A DNA stretch of 64,000 nucleotides from NCBI GenBank assembly GCA_036346225.1, contig JARFIW010001323.1, positions 558,001 through 622,000 of the forward strand. The letters run 5' to 3'. Position numbers and translations under genes: made by a program. This DNA comes from Platerodrilus igneus (Eukaryota > Arthropoda > Insecta > Coleoptera > Lycidae). This document shows positions 23,474 through 33,260 of this stretch, piece by piece. Numbering within the stretch: the first letter of the stretch is position 1; each line of letters begins with the position of its first letter. The notes beneath the pieces are model-generated. The model searched no databases. It was not told the DNA's origin and worked only from the letters and a program-made list of their open reading frames with translations.

Positions 23474-25131
23474 TTACAATACGTTATATAATTTTGTCCT
23501 ATTCTTATGGATTTCTACTAACTTATTATCTATCTTAACTATAACATTAGGATTCTTATCTAAAACTACTTCATATGGGCCTACAAATATTGGATCTCTT
23601 TTATTAAGAGATGTATTTTTAATCAACAACTTATCTCCTAATTTATAATTAACATGCTTAGTTTTGATATCAAACTTATGCTTTCTTTTACTTTTGGATT
23701 GTAATAAATTATATCTCGCTTCATTTGCAGCGACTTGCAATCTATACTTAAGTTCTGCTGGATAATTATCAAAATTATAAAGTGGGTCTACTGAGTTTAC
23801 TACGTTTGACGGTATTTGATTAATTTTCCCAAACACTAATTCGTGCGGGGTATATTTAGTTTCAGTATGCACTGAATTATTGTATGCAAAACACCAATAA
23901 GGTATCCAACTGCTCCAATTATTTGAATACTGCGGACATTGGATCCTTAAATATGCTGCTAAATTTTTATGTGAGTTTTCGAGCGCACCGATAGTTTCAT
24001 GATGATACGCTGTAGAATTTAATTGTTTTATATTTAATAATTTACAAGTTTCCTTAAAAATCTCCGACATGAACTCTGAACCTTTATCCGTTAAAATTTC
24101 GCGTGGGATGCCGTATCGTAAAATAAAATTCTCGACAAACGCTCTAGTTACACTTTCAGTCTCTTTATTTGGTAATGGATATGCTTCTACAAATTTACTT
24201 AAATTACACTGTAGTGTCAAAATATACCTGTTTCCATTTGCATCTGGTTGCAATGGTCCAACTAAGTCTAAAAAAACTTTTTCGAAAGCTTCGGAAGCTG
24301 TGGTTGTAATTATCATCGGCTGTTTGCTAATATTTGAATGTTTATGTCTTTGACATTCGTCACATTTTTAATAAATGTTTCTACATCCTTTCGCATACTT
24401 GACCAAAAATAGTATCGCTTTATGTTATTGTATGTTCTATTGATGCCCGCGTGACCTCCCGTAGGCAATAAATGAAAATCATTAATGATTAATCTTTGCG
24501 TTTCTGAGTTTTTAATATTAGTGACTTCCCTAATCACACTAATTCGTATGTCATTTTTTTTAAGTAAATTGCGGCCGGCTTTACAGTTATTTAAAAATGA
24601 CTTCGATTCTTCGTTTTTTATAATAATAAATTCCGGAATTGTAAATTCTCTACGAAGAAATTGCAGGTCTCTCAACGACGCTTCGAAGGCTGACGCTGAT
24701 CGAGATCCTTGCTTCAAATAAATTATATTTTTACTCCTATCATAAATTGATAATGCATGCATGTTAACAAAATTATTTCCTTTATCGGATTTAATGATTC
24801 TGTTAAACTCCTCCTCTGATACAAATCGTAATTCTGTTGCATCCTTCGGATGCTTCAAAAGTTCAACAATGTTGGGGTGATCAGTCCCATCATCCTTTGA
24901 TGCTTTTGACTCGACTTGAGAGTCGCCTAATTTTCTACTTTGGGCTCTTGTTGTTACATATACTTTTTCGTGAACCGCTCGTTCCATATTCTTTAAATAA
25001 TCTGAATCTATAATAATTCTAGATAAAGCGTCCGCTGTCACGTTTTCTGTACCCCTAATATACGTTATTGTAAAATCATATTCTTCTAATGTTAACCTAA
25101 ATTTTGTTAATCGACTAGATGGATTACTCAT
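23474..25131 (-). pseudogene. Gypsy1 pol: RNase H end and integrase (frameshifted)
   Basis: The first part (25131-24313) carries the RNase H end (TADALSRI) and a His-His zinc-finger start (HLLPTGGHAG...HNNIKRYYFW region). The second zinc pair (CDxCQRHK-like) is split by a one-base loss in an A run near 24367. The second part (24316-23474) is the integrase core with D in VFLDLVGP, D in ILTDKGSEF and E in IGALENSHK, spaced as in Ty3/Gypsy integrases, and a C-terminal region with LGDKLLIKN and VGPYEVV. All three catalytic residues are present. Confidence 0.9.
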
Positions 25132-25224
25132 ACCAAATAAGTATACTAACGGTCTATGATCCGTTAAAATTTGAAATTTTTGCCAAATAAGTATGGTCTA
25201 AATTTTTCACTGCCCAAACTATAG

Positions 25225-26934
25225 CTAATAACTCTTTTCTATTGTACAATAATTTATTTCGGCTTTGTTAAGTGCTCTACTTGCGTAAGCTACTGGCTTG
25301 TCGTCGCTATTCGACAAAACTGCTCCTAACGCGTAACCTGATGCGTCCGTGCGTAAGATGAACTTACTATTATCTGAAAAATCTGGGTATTGTAATATTG
25401 GTGGATTTGTTAAAGTTGTTTTTAACAGTTCGAATGCTGCTTGACATTCATTGGTCCATTGGAAAGTGACACCTTTCCTAGACAATTTGTTTAACGGTGC
25501 TGTTATTTCAGCGAATTTTGGAATAAATTTTCTATAGTAATTGGCAAATGCTACAAACCTTTTAACGTCGTTTGCGTTAAGTGGCGTTGGATAATTTTGC
25601 ATGACTGCAATTTTTTCTGGATCTGGTTGTACACCTTGTGCCGTTATAACGTGTCCTAAATATAAAATTTCCTTTTTTAAAAATTCACACTTTTTTGGAT
25701 TTAATTTTAAATTGATTTTTCTTAACCTATTGAGTACTTTTACTAAATTTGTATTGTGCTTTTCTAAACTATCTCCGAATACAATTAAATCATCCAAATA
25801 TGTAAAACAATTCTCGTAATTCAATCCTGATAAGGCTACTGTCATCGCTCGTGCAAAAATACTCGGGCTTACTTTTAACCCCATCGGTAACCTAGTCATT
25901 TGAAATTGTCCTTTGTCTGTACTAAATGCCGTACACGGTCTGGACTGTTCTTGTAATCCTATCTGATAATAACTTTGATATAAATCTAAACGTGAAAAAT
26001 ATATCGCACCTCCTAACGAATCTAAAATTGACTCGATACTTGGTAGCGGAAATTTGTCATCTTGCAATTTAGTGTTTAATTGTCTATAATCAATAACTAC
26101 GCGCCATTTTTTGTTTCCTAAACTATCCGGTTTTTTCGGTACTATTAGTAGTGGTGACGACCACGCACTCTGTGCGGGTTCTATTATCCCGTCATGTAAC
26201 ATTTTATCTACTTGCTTTCCTATATCATTTTTCTGTGAATATGGTAACCTATACGGTTTAACGTACGTTGCAGTAGCATCTGTTTGTAACTGAATATGCT
26301 GCTTACTTATGTTTGACTCGGTTAGTAGGTCATTGTCGACATAAAATACGTCAGTGTCGTTCGTATTCAATAATTTTACTGGTATAAAATTTTTAACTGG
26401 CTTTACAACTACGTTTGCTAAAAATACACCTTCGCACAATTCTTGTGATCTTATTACGCATTCCTCTTTGCAATTTACTGTAAAATATTTGATAATCTCG
26501 CATCGTGGTGGGATTATTGTATATAAATCTTCGTTTGCTAATAATGGAATTGACGTTGATACATCATTACTTACGAAAGTAAATTTATAATTTTTATAAT
26601 CGATATTTGATCTGTACTTATTAAAAAAATCTGATCCTATTACTCCATTTACGTCTGATTCGAAATCGTTCATTACAACAAAAGTATGATTAATTGAGAT
26701 ATTCCCTATTTTAATTGGTAGATTTACTGTTCCAATTGCTTTTGTTTTACCCGATACTCCTTGAATAAAAATTTGCTTATTTGTATCAATATTTATCTTA
26801 GTTGTTAAACTAGAAATGAAAATAACGCTTACTGATGCTCCTGTATCTAAAATTAATTTAATTGTATTGTTATTGTATCCTACTTCTATGAAATTTACAC
26901 TATTAATATTTAAAATTTTGTGAACATTCTTCAA
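25225..26934 (-). CDS. Gypsy1 pol: protease and reverse transcriptase
   Basis: The frame is +1 relative to the end of gag. Domains in order: aspartic protease (LDTGASVSVIF, residues ~29-39, with IGSDFF ~95-100 as the flap/ILG-like motif); reverse transcriptase (VIDYRQLN at ~280; LPMGLKVSPSIF ~350; the catalytic YLDDLIVF at ~383); then the connection region with ANYYRKFIPKFAEITAPLN and the first RNase H strand FILRTDASGYALGAVLS. The frame stops at a single-base deletion near 25245, within the RNase H TIEKELLA-type motif. Enzymes for copying the element RNA into DNA; family Ty3/Gypsy. Confidence 0.92.
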   Translation of the reverse strand: MKNVHKILNINSVNFIEVGYNNNTIKLILDTGASVSVIFISSLTTKINIDTNKQIFIQGVSGKTKAIGTVNLPIKIGNISINHTFVVMNDFESDVNGVIGSDFFNKYRSNIDYKNYKFTFVSNDVSTSIPLLANEDLYTIIPPRCEIIKYFTVNCKEECVIRSQELCEGVFLANVVVKPVKNFIPVKLLNTNDTDVFYVDNDLLTESNISKQHIQLQTDATATYVKPYRLPYSQKNDIGKQVDKMLHDGIIEPAQSAWSSPLLIVPKKPDSLGNKKWRVVIDYRQLNTKLQDDKFPLPSIESILDSLGGAIYFSRLDLYQSYYQIGLQEQSRPCTAFSTDKGQFQMTRLPMGLKVSPSIFARAMTVALSGLNYENCFTYLDDLIVFGDSLEKHNTNLVKVLNRLRKINLKLNPKKCEFLKKEILYLGHVITAQGVQPDPEKIAVMQNYPTPLNANDVKRFVAFANYYRKFIPKFAEITAPLNKLSRKGVTFQWTNECQAAFELLKTTLTNPPILQYPDFSDNSKFILRTDASGYALGAVLSNSDDKPVAYASRALNKAEINYCTIEKSY

Positions 26935-26935
26935 A

Positions 26936-27791
26936 TTATTTCGGGGGGTCTCGAAAAAATGTTTTCGGTTCCCTAGTTTGGTCTAATGTATTTTCTGTGC
27001 AGTTTTTCTCTGACGAGTTGATATAAAAATTGCGATGGTTTCCCCTATTATAAGACTGATGACCTCTTACAGTTTTACCTACGTGTGCATTTCCTCGATC
27101 TCTAGTGTTCATGAACGTGCATGGATTATTTCCTCGACCTTGATACCTGGTGTGTGAGGTACGTTGACTTCTATTCGTATTATTGTTATATTTTACGCGT
27201 CTAGTAAATTGACGACCTTTTCCGGTTGTGTAAAACATTTGCTGAGGTTTATTTGCAGTTTCCTCTTCCTTCGCGGCTATTATGGCGTCTTTTAATTTAT
27301 CGTAATTTCGAGCTTTCATAATTGTTTTTAAATTTTCGTCCCTTATTCCGTTTGTAAATACGTTTAATGCAATTTTTTCGTTAACGGCTGTCAAAATTTT
27401 TAATGATTGTTTGTTACCCTCTGCTTGAGCTATTGTTAAATTGACCATTAATTCCTCGATCGTTTTACCAAAATTTTCTATTGATTTATTATTTTGTCTG
27501 GAGTTATGTAATTCGGCAGACAATCCTGATGCTGATTTTTTTAGTTAAAAGGTGATGTTTGATATCGTTCACAAGCGCTTCTACATTCTCATACTTACTG
27601 TCCAATCGCATTTTAGCATTTTGACTTAACTTAATTTTTATGACAAAATTTACTAACAATCTCTTACCTTCATCATCTAACAAGCTATCATATAGTTCAA
27701 TTGCGTCGACCATTTGCTTGGTGGTATTTTCTGAACCGTCCATGGCTGGAATCATAGAGGCTGCTACTTTTAATTCAAATTTTTCACCCAT
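26936..27791 (-). pseudogene. Gypsy1 gag (one frameshift)
   Basis: The frame begins MGEKFELKVAASMIPAMDGS at 27791, reads a capsid-like helical region, and breaks in a run of seven A's (minus strand) near 27535. It continues in the +1 frame from about 27523 through FGKTIEELMVNLTIAQAEGN and a Gly/Arg/Asn-rich nucleic-acid-binding tail with repeated RG and NN, ending at TAA 26936. No CCHC knuckle is visible; the basic RG-rich tail may replace it. Gag would form the particle and bind element RNA. The single-base break in a homopolymer in an otherwise fresh element may be a sequencing indel. Confidence 0.85.
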
Positions 27792-27807
27792 GGTGTCTTG
27801 ATTTTTC

Positions 27808-27978
27808 CTACTTAAAATACTTAACTTCCTCTAACCTATACTTCTCGCATAACCTATTTAAATAATCAAATTTCCTATTAGTAACATCTAAATCGTTTCG
27901 TCTTTCTTGACCATCTTTATTTAAATTTCTAATAAAAATCTTAAATTCCTCTAATATTTGCTTCAATTTTTCCGTCAT
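27808..27978 (-). CDS. Gypsy1 small ORF 2: 56-residue charged helical protein
   Basis: ATG at 27978 reads MTEKLKQILEEFKIFIRNLN and ends ...VKYFK before TAG at 27808-27810. It is rich in Lys, Glu, Leu and Asn with regular hydrophobic spacing, suggesting a coiled or amphipathic helix. Its stop lies 16 bp before the gag ATG (27791), in a different frame. It could be a separate accessory protein or a gag N-terminal piece cut off by a frameshift. No frameshift-prone homopolymer lies at the junction, which slightly favours a separate ORF. Function unknown. Confidence 0.45.
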   Translation of the reverse strand: MTEKLKQILEEFKIFIRNLNKDGQERRNDLDVTNRKFDYLNRLCEKYRLEEVKYFK

Positions 27979-28028
27979 TAATTTTAACTCGTACTTAATT
28001 TTTATAGCTTAAAATAAAATAATTCTTA

Positions 28029-28241
28029 CTATACAATCTGCTGGCTTCTACTGACCTCTCTCCTAATCTTCTTGTCCAACATGTTCTTGAACATTTTAAA
28101 AAGTAATAAAATACCCAACAACGCTAAAATTGTACATGACGTAATACTTATTACCTCAGAATTTGAATATCCATTTATCGAACCATTATTCATTTCAGTT
28201 TGTGCAATAACTACTTCTTCCTTGGAATTGCTGGTGCCCAT
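28029..28241 (-). CDS. Gypsy1 small ORF 1: 70-residue protein with myristoylation-type start and membrane segment
   Basis: This is the first ORF after the primer site and has no frameshift. It starts MGTSNSKEEV: Gly-2 and Ser-6 fit the N-myristoylation consensus. Residues ~32-50 (SCTILALLGILLLFKMF region) form one hydrophobic helix followed by a basic tail (KKIRREVSR). The predicted product is a small membrane-anchored protein with a basic end facing one side of the membrane. It lies ~100 bp after the LTR and 50 bp before the next small ORF. I do not recognise a named family; small ORFs of this type may exist in other insect Gypsy elements. A role in Gag membrane targeting would be speculation. 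Confidence 0.6.
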   Translation of the reverse strand: MGTSNSKEEVVIAQTEMNNGSINGYSNSEVISITSCTILALLGILLLFKMFKNMLDKKIRREVSRSQQIV

Positions 28242-28269
28242 TTCAAATTTCGGTTATATTATAATTTAA

Positions 28270-28330
28270 TCTGTAGAACTAGCAGGACTCGCAGAATTGG
28301 CAGGGCTGGCAGGATTAGCAGGGCTGGCAG
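28270..28330 (-). repeat. 9 bp tandem repeat directly after the Gypsy1 primer site
   Basis: On the minus strand successive 9-mers read CCTGCCAGC, CCTGCTAAT, CCTGCCAGC, CCTGCCAAT, TCTGCGAGT and CCTGCTAGT. The array starts within the primer-site region and ends ~30 bp before the first small ORF. Confidence 0.7.
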
Positions 28331-28338
28331 GGTCGCCA
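28322..28338 (-). other. Gypsy1 primer-binding site
   Basis: On the minus strand the base after the LTR begins TGGCGACCCTGCCAGCC. TGGCGACC is the start of a tRNA-Arg-type primer site used by some insect Gypsy elements; the match beyond eight bases could not be tested here. Confidence 0.6.
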
Positions 28339-28693
28339 TGTAGTGTTCTCTTGGGGTCTTTATTAGAGGGGTGATTAAATCAAAGTCGAAGACCATTTCA
28401 CATGTTTAATTTACTTGTCACTTTAAGGTGCAGTACAACTATTACATCGGAAGGTTCGACTTATAATCATCTTATTCTATATTAATACTTAACTGCTAAC
28501 AATGATTTTGCAACTATGCTTATTTACTAATTCAAATTACACCTAGCCTAGAGTTCGTTGCACGTGTACTTCCTGATTGTCTTCCTGTACAACTTCCGCA
28601 CTTTTCACTTCCTATACAAGTCACTCACCTTTTAAATGCTTAAACTTAATACAATGTAATAACTATAAATTATTCGGCTATTACACCATCACA
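28339..28693 (-). repeat. Gypsy1 5' LTR
   Basis: 355 bp. It is followed on the right by CATC, the other half of the target duplication. The primer site adjoins it at 28338 on the minus strand. Confidence 0.92.
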
Positions 28694-31600
28694 CATCTAT
28701 TAGTTGTTCTACACAAACCAAACTTGATTCCTAAACCCTATTAATTACCGTTGAAAATACTTTATTAAACAAAGTCAGATTAAATTCAATGGCATACCAA
28801 TTTGAAGTCTTAGGGAACTACCTAAAACTCGATTGAATTTAGAGCCAGGCTATTAACAAATTGCAAGCTCTACAAAATTGACGACTCATGCTAACAGCTT
28901 GGTGGGATGACTCGCAATGCCTCGTTCGAGAATCCAACCGTTTATCTATGCGCAGTTATGAGGAACACAGATATGAAGTATAACTAGAACTGCACGGAAA
29001 ATAAATATATACAATATTTGTCAGAACATACAGCAACCAACGAAGCATTCCAACATGCTTGAATTTATTTCTTAATTTAATTAAAATACTTAGTTCTTGA
29101 TGTCGTAATGCAATTAACTAAATGAACTTTTCCCTAAAATACGGCAGAATAAATTTGTCGGAATTTCTAAATGTTACAATGTTGTTGTTGGGTGAAGTTT
29201 TTGGAGTGTCGACTCGCGCTTGTGTTACCACTTCAAAGCGTCGTCCTCCTGTCTTGTTGTGTATTGTTTTCCTGCTTCTCTGTGCCAGTTCCACTACCAC
29301 ATATGTTCATTCATGACCGCTTTCAATAGCAGTAACAAACTACTCGGTTACCACTTGTGTTTGTCGATGACAAAATAACGGCAATATATAGTTTCAATAA
29401 AAAGTAATTGAATAGTTTTCAAGCAAGAAGAATCAGCGTATGGATTTTGTTTACAAAAAGTAAACTGTAAGTTTATAAAAATAATCTTTGTAGTGTAACC
29501 GACCTGAAGGCAGACCCGAACGCCCTCTATAAACGGCACACCGGGCTCCATATGTAACATCTAGTGGCAGTGGCTCGACGACTCCTACGTTGTGTTGTTA
29601 TCATGTGACCCAAGTTCACACTGGGAATATGGCGTTAAAGCGGGAAGGTTTGAAATAAAACTACAGTATTTATGTAACTTTATTTTTAATCAAAAGAATA
29701 ACCAATAAATAGGTCATTCGCATAAAAGCATAGAAAAATGACATTTAAAGTGTCGTACTGAACCTGGGCGATTGGGGAAAGAGCACGGCAAAGAAAACCT
29801 TAAACTGCCCTCACACTTACAACTGCATTTGACACATCTCGGCAAGGATGGGTAACGTACAAGTACCCAGACCACCAACACTAAAATTGACGGAATGTCA
29901 ACTGTTACCCAGATATACCACACATGACAACTGAAGAAACGTTAGTGTAGACCAGCTAGTCTTTTCTGGTAGGTACTAAGGTCGGATAGGCCAATACTAC
30001 CCAGCTAAAGTTGAAGAAGGGGGACACCAGAAAGATGACCTGCACCTTGACTACTAATGTTCCTCCCCACACGGACATAAACTGTTAGTAATATTCAACA
30101 AGGCTTGATCACACGCGCTCACATACATACATTAACAGTTTTCAGCCCGTGTTACAAAATATTTCACAAAGACTAGCCGATTTCCTATTATTTGCAAAAG
30201 GGTGCAACTACAAGTACATTGACAAGACGACATGAATTGCCGAAATGAACTTATGGTATGATATCGCATGGTTAAATAAGCGCTTATTATTGAACAGACT
30301 ATCTCCAACATAGTCATAAATGCAAACGCGAAGGCACCAGATGGTCGGTCATACCACAGGTTCAATTTAATTACATCACAACAACTATCACAAACGTTAA
30401 ATACTAGTTAAATATATAGGAACATCAGTTAGATAATAGATAAACACACAACAAAATATATAATTACGGATAAACCAAGATATGAGCGATGCAGTTGAAT
30501 ATGTGGTTAATATGCTGAAATAAAACAAGTACACATGATAAAAATGTCAAATGAATCACAAATATTAAACATTATAAAATATGTTGGCAGCAAATACATA
30601 TACAAAATTCTACAGCATATATACAAGCCCAGATTCAGGCGCTAAACTTTTGTATAAATGCATGTTAGTTAAATATATTAAATCTAGTACGCAAACGTTA
30701 AAAATTATTCATTATGATTGCATCGGTTAAAACGTACTTTTCTAAAAATTAAACACATCCTGGCATTACAAATTACAAACAAAAAATATACACAACAACG
30801 TTGTGGTTAATTCCATTACTATCTTAAAACCAAAACAAATATAACAGAAATATAATACTGTTCATATTCAAATGTGCCTAATAATTTGATTTAATATATT
30901 TAAGGAATGATGTGTTAGTACTTTCCATTAATTGTTTGTAAAATCAGTGATGGTACATTTACTATTGGTTCTGCAACAAGTGCACTACAATTGAAGTTCG
31001 AACTCTTTATTAAATATTAAATAAACATCATTGCAAATTAACAAATATTAGTTTTACTCTGATTAGATACTAAATAAACAATAAATATTAGTTTTTGGTT
31101 GTTAAACCAAACAACACTCATTTAAATATAAAATGTTCAATAAAATCGTAGATTCACCTAAAATTACATATTAAACATCACAAATAAAACAACCGGCATC
31201 AAATTCTAAGCCAAAAGCAACAGGTAACACATAAATATTTCCTTCAATGGTTAAATAACTAACGGTTTTATAATAAGTACCAACATCACACTCAAAACGA
31301 GGCTGGAATTACCAGATGTAATTAGATTATTTTAAATAGCATCGACATAGAACATTACCTTTAATAAAAAACCGCCAAGTGAAATCTTTCAGACTGTCAT
31401 TTTGAAATCTAAAAAAAAAAGTCCTTTAACCTTGTCGACTAGATCGATCGACTTTACACTTGGGGCCCTAATGATGTAAATTCTGATGCCACGGAATGCG
31501 TTCTGAAACTTGCAAGTGATTACTGAGCTATTCTAACAAGTACCTTCAAATATCGAAATGTACACTATAATATTTTCAATAAGTATCAACCAATGAAAAA

Positions 31601-31891
31601 TCGACTTAGAACCACTACGAATCACTACACCTTGTTTTATATTCTACTCTAAAAATTTAAAATATGGTGACCTCACTTTTTATATAGAGTTCACAAGGCG
31701 CCTGTCACAGATTTGTATACAAATTTCTTGGTCAAAATTCAGGAATTTTTGATAAAACCGCGCATTTTTAAAAAATAAAATGGATTAAAGTAAATTAATT
31801 TATATGTAAAACTGTTAATACCTTAAATGGTTGTTGCAGTTATTTGTTCAAAAAATTTTAATATCTTAGTAACAGGAACGTTTTAATGCAG
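28694..31891. other. ppk intron 2, 3' part: nothing recognised
   Basis: 3.2 kb with no convincing gene. A less AT-rich stretch around 29510-30120 has no long frame on either strand, and 30400-31860 is strongly AT-rich. Confidence 0.5.
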
Positions 31892-32034
31892 GTAGCACAT
31901 CCATGCAGTAAAATGATAAGGAATTGTAGTTGGCAATCAAAAATGGTACCATGCTCATTGCTTTTTCATATGGTTAAGACAAGCCAAGGATACTGTTGTG
32001 CCTTTAATTACTTTGGTACCACAACAGAATTAAC
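31892..32034 (+). CDS. ppk: PPK channel, exon 3 (cysteine-rich finger region)
   Basis: The acceptor TTTTAATGCAG opens a 47-codon frame with HPC at residues 3-5, NCSW, then GYCCAFNYFG (exon residues 33-42). The pattern PC...CxW...C...GxCCxFN is diagnostic of PPK extracellular domains, where these cysteines form disulphides. It ends AC|GTGAGT in phase 2, matching exon 4 after a 52 nt intron. No stops or frameshifts are seen, so the gene appears intact here. Confidence 0.85.
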
Positions 32035-32086
32035 GTGAGTGATTTAAACTGTAAGTCGATCAATTAAGAAAAGTGTATAATTCTAG

Positions 32087-32207
32087 TGATCTGAATCCGA
32101 ATTATCAATACGTTGGAGGTGCTGGACCATCTTTTAGTTTACGCTTAATCCTTTATGTTGAAGAAAAGGAGTATGTATCGTCTATTAGACCCGTATATGG
32201 TTTAAAC
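32087..32207 (+). CDS. ppk: PPK channel, exon 4 (palm/beta-ball region)
   Basis: The exon starts after TTCTAG, completes the codon begun in exon 3 and reads 40 codons to AAAC|GTAAGT. It encodes GGAGPSFSLRLILYVEEKEY followed by VSSIRPVYGLN, matching the family pattern of a GLxxxLxxxxxEY strand followed by a turn leading to the next strand. Phase 0 at the end fits exon 5. The following intron (8.2 kb) contains a repeat element, a RAG1-like transposase relic and R1. Confidence 0.85.
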
Positions 32208-32568
32208 GTAAGTAATAACTTTCAATATAAGAACTACTACTATAATTTCGGGATGTGGTATACAAATTTTTAAACTTTACATTTGTTTGTTAAACAAAAT
32301 TGACAGAAAGGAAAAATACTAAATAGTTAGATTAAAGCACAATTTTAAATCTAATAATGTTTGAAAGAAGAATCACAATCGTGAACATCTGCGAGCAACG
32401 ATTTTTCCATTTTCGGAAGGAAAACATCAATGGTTAAGAAACTACTTTTGGTGATAGGACACCATCAAAAAAACCTGTTTCGGTAATATTCAGAACATAA
32501 ATTTGGCCATAGTCACCTTAATAATGAATTTCGCGAAATTCTACTAACAACTGTAATACTAGCTTGTA

Positions 32569-33260
32569 TTTTCAACGAACTTCGTTCGTTTATGAAATCG
32601 ATTTGTCGTCCGTCTGTCCGTCCGTCCGAGGCCTTTCTAATGGTCGGACATCAATGTGTGATACATCAATCGATTCAGCTCGGTGTCCAGAGCTTAAGTT
32701 TTGATGTCAGTTAAAATCGGGCCACGGGGGCGCCGTGCCCCCGCGATATTCCGTCGGGAAAAAAAAAAATTCAAGTAGGTCCAAAATTAATGTGCGATAC
32801 ATATTTGGACTCCCCTAACATAGCTGAGTCGAAATATGGTACCCCCCACAAAATCTGACCACGGATACCCGACCCCCCCCGGGGAATTAATTTTTATCAA
32901 AAATTTCAAATAGGTCCAAAATTAATGTGCGATACATATTTGGACTCCCCTAACATAGCTGAGTCGAAATATGGTACCCCCCACAAAATCTGACCACGGA
33001 TACCCGACCCCCGGGGAATTAATTTTATCAAAATTTCAAATAGGTCCAAAATTAATGTGCGATACATATTTGGACTCCCCTAACATAGCTGAGTCGAAAT
33101 ATGGTACCCCCACAAAATCTGACCACGGATACCCGACCCCCGGGAATTAATTTTTATCAAAATTTCAAATAGGTCCAAAATTAATGTGCGATACATAAAT
33201 TGTTTTAAAGTAAGTCTACATTTGGAAGTTCGTTGCGACAATGCCTTGCATTTTCAACTT
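32569..33260 (+). mobile_element. Short non-autonomous repeat element with nested ~130 bp repeats (copy 1)
   Basis: Starts TTTTCAACGAACTTCG and ends GCATTTTCAACTT. An inverted second copy at 57832-58482 shares both ends, defining the boundaries. Near the left end CAACGAACTTC is the inverse of GAAGTTCGTTG near the right end. Inside are a CCGTCTGTCCGTCCGTCC run, a GC-rich hairpin at about 32719-32743 (CGGGGGC...GCCCCCG), and three tandem copies of a 129-135 bp unit starting near 32779, 32913 and 33043, with a partial one at 33172. No ORF. Confidence 0.75.

Larger units (their letters stand above)
23068..28693 (-). mobile_element. Gypsy1: Ty3/Gypsy LTR retrotransposon
   Basis: A complete element of 5.6 kb in ppk intron 2, antisense to ppk. 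LTRs of 355 bp (23068-23422 and 28339-28693) appear identical by eye and start TGTAGTG and end ATCACA. The flanks show a 4 bp target duplication, CATC. Reading on the minus strand: primer site, two small ORFs, gag, pol (protease, reverse transcriptase, RNase H, integrase), LTR. There is only ~50 bp between the integrase frame and the 3' LTR, so there is no env. Several single-base frameshifts interrupt gag and pol. Confidence 0.92.

Noticed and set aside
28694..31891. Possible env or host gene right of Gypsy1
   Set aside because: No frame longer than about 80 residues and no signal peptide or membrane pattern worth reporting.
32620..33200. CRISPR-like regular repeats
   Set aside because: The ~130 bp units are contiguous tandem repeats without unique spacers, in a eukaryotic transposable element.
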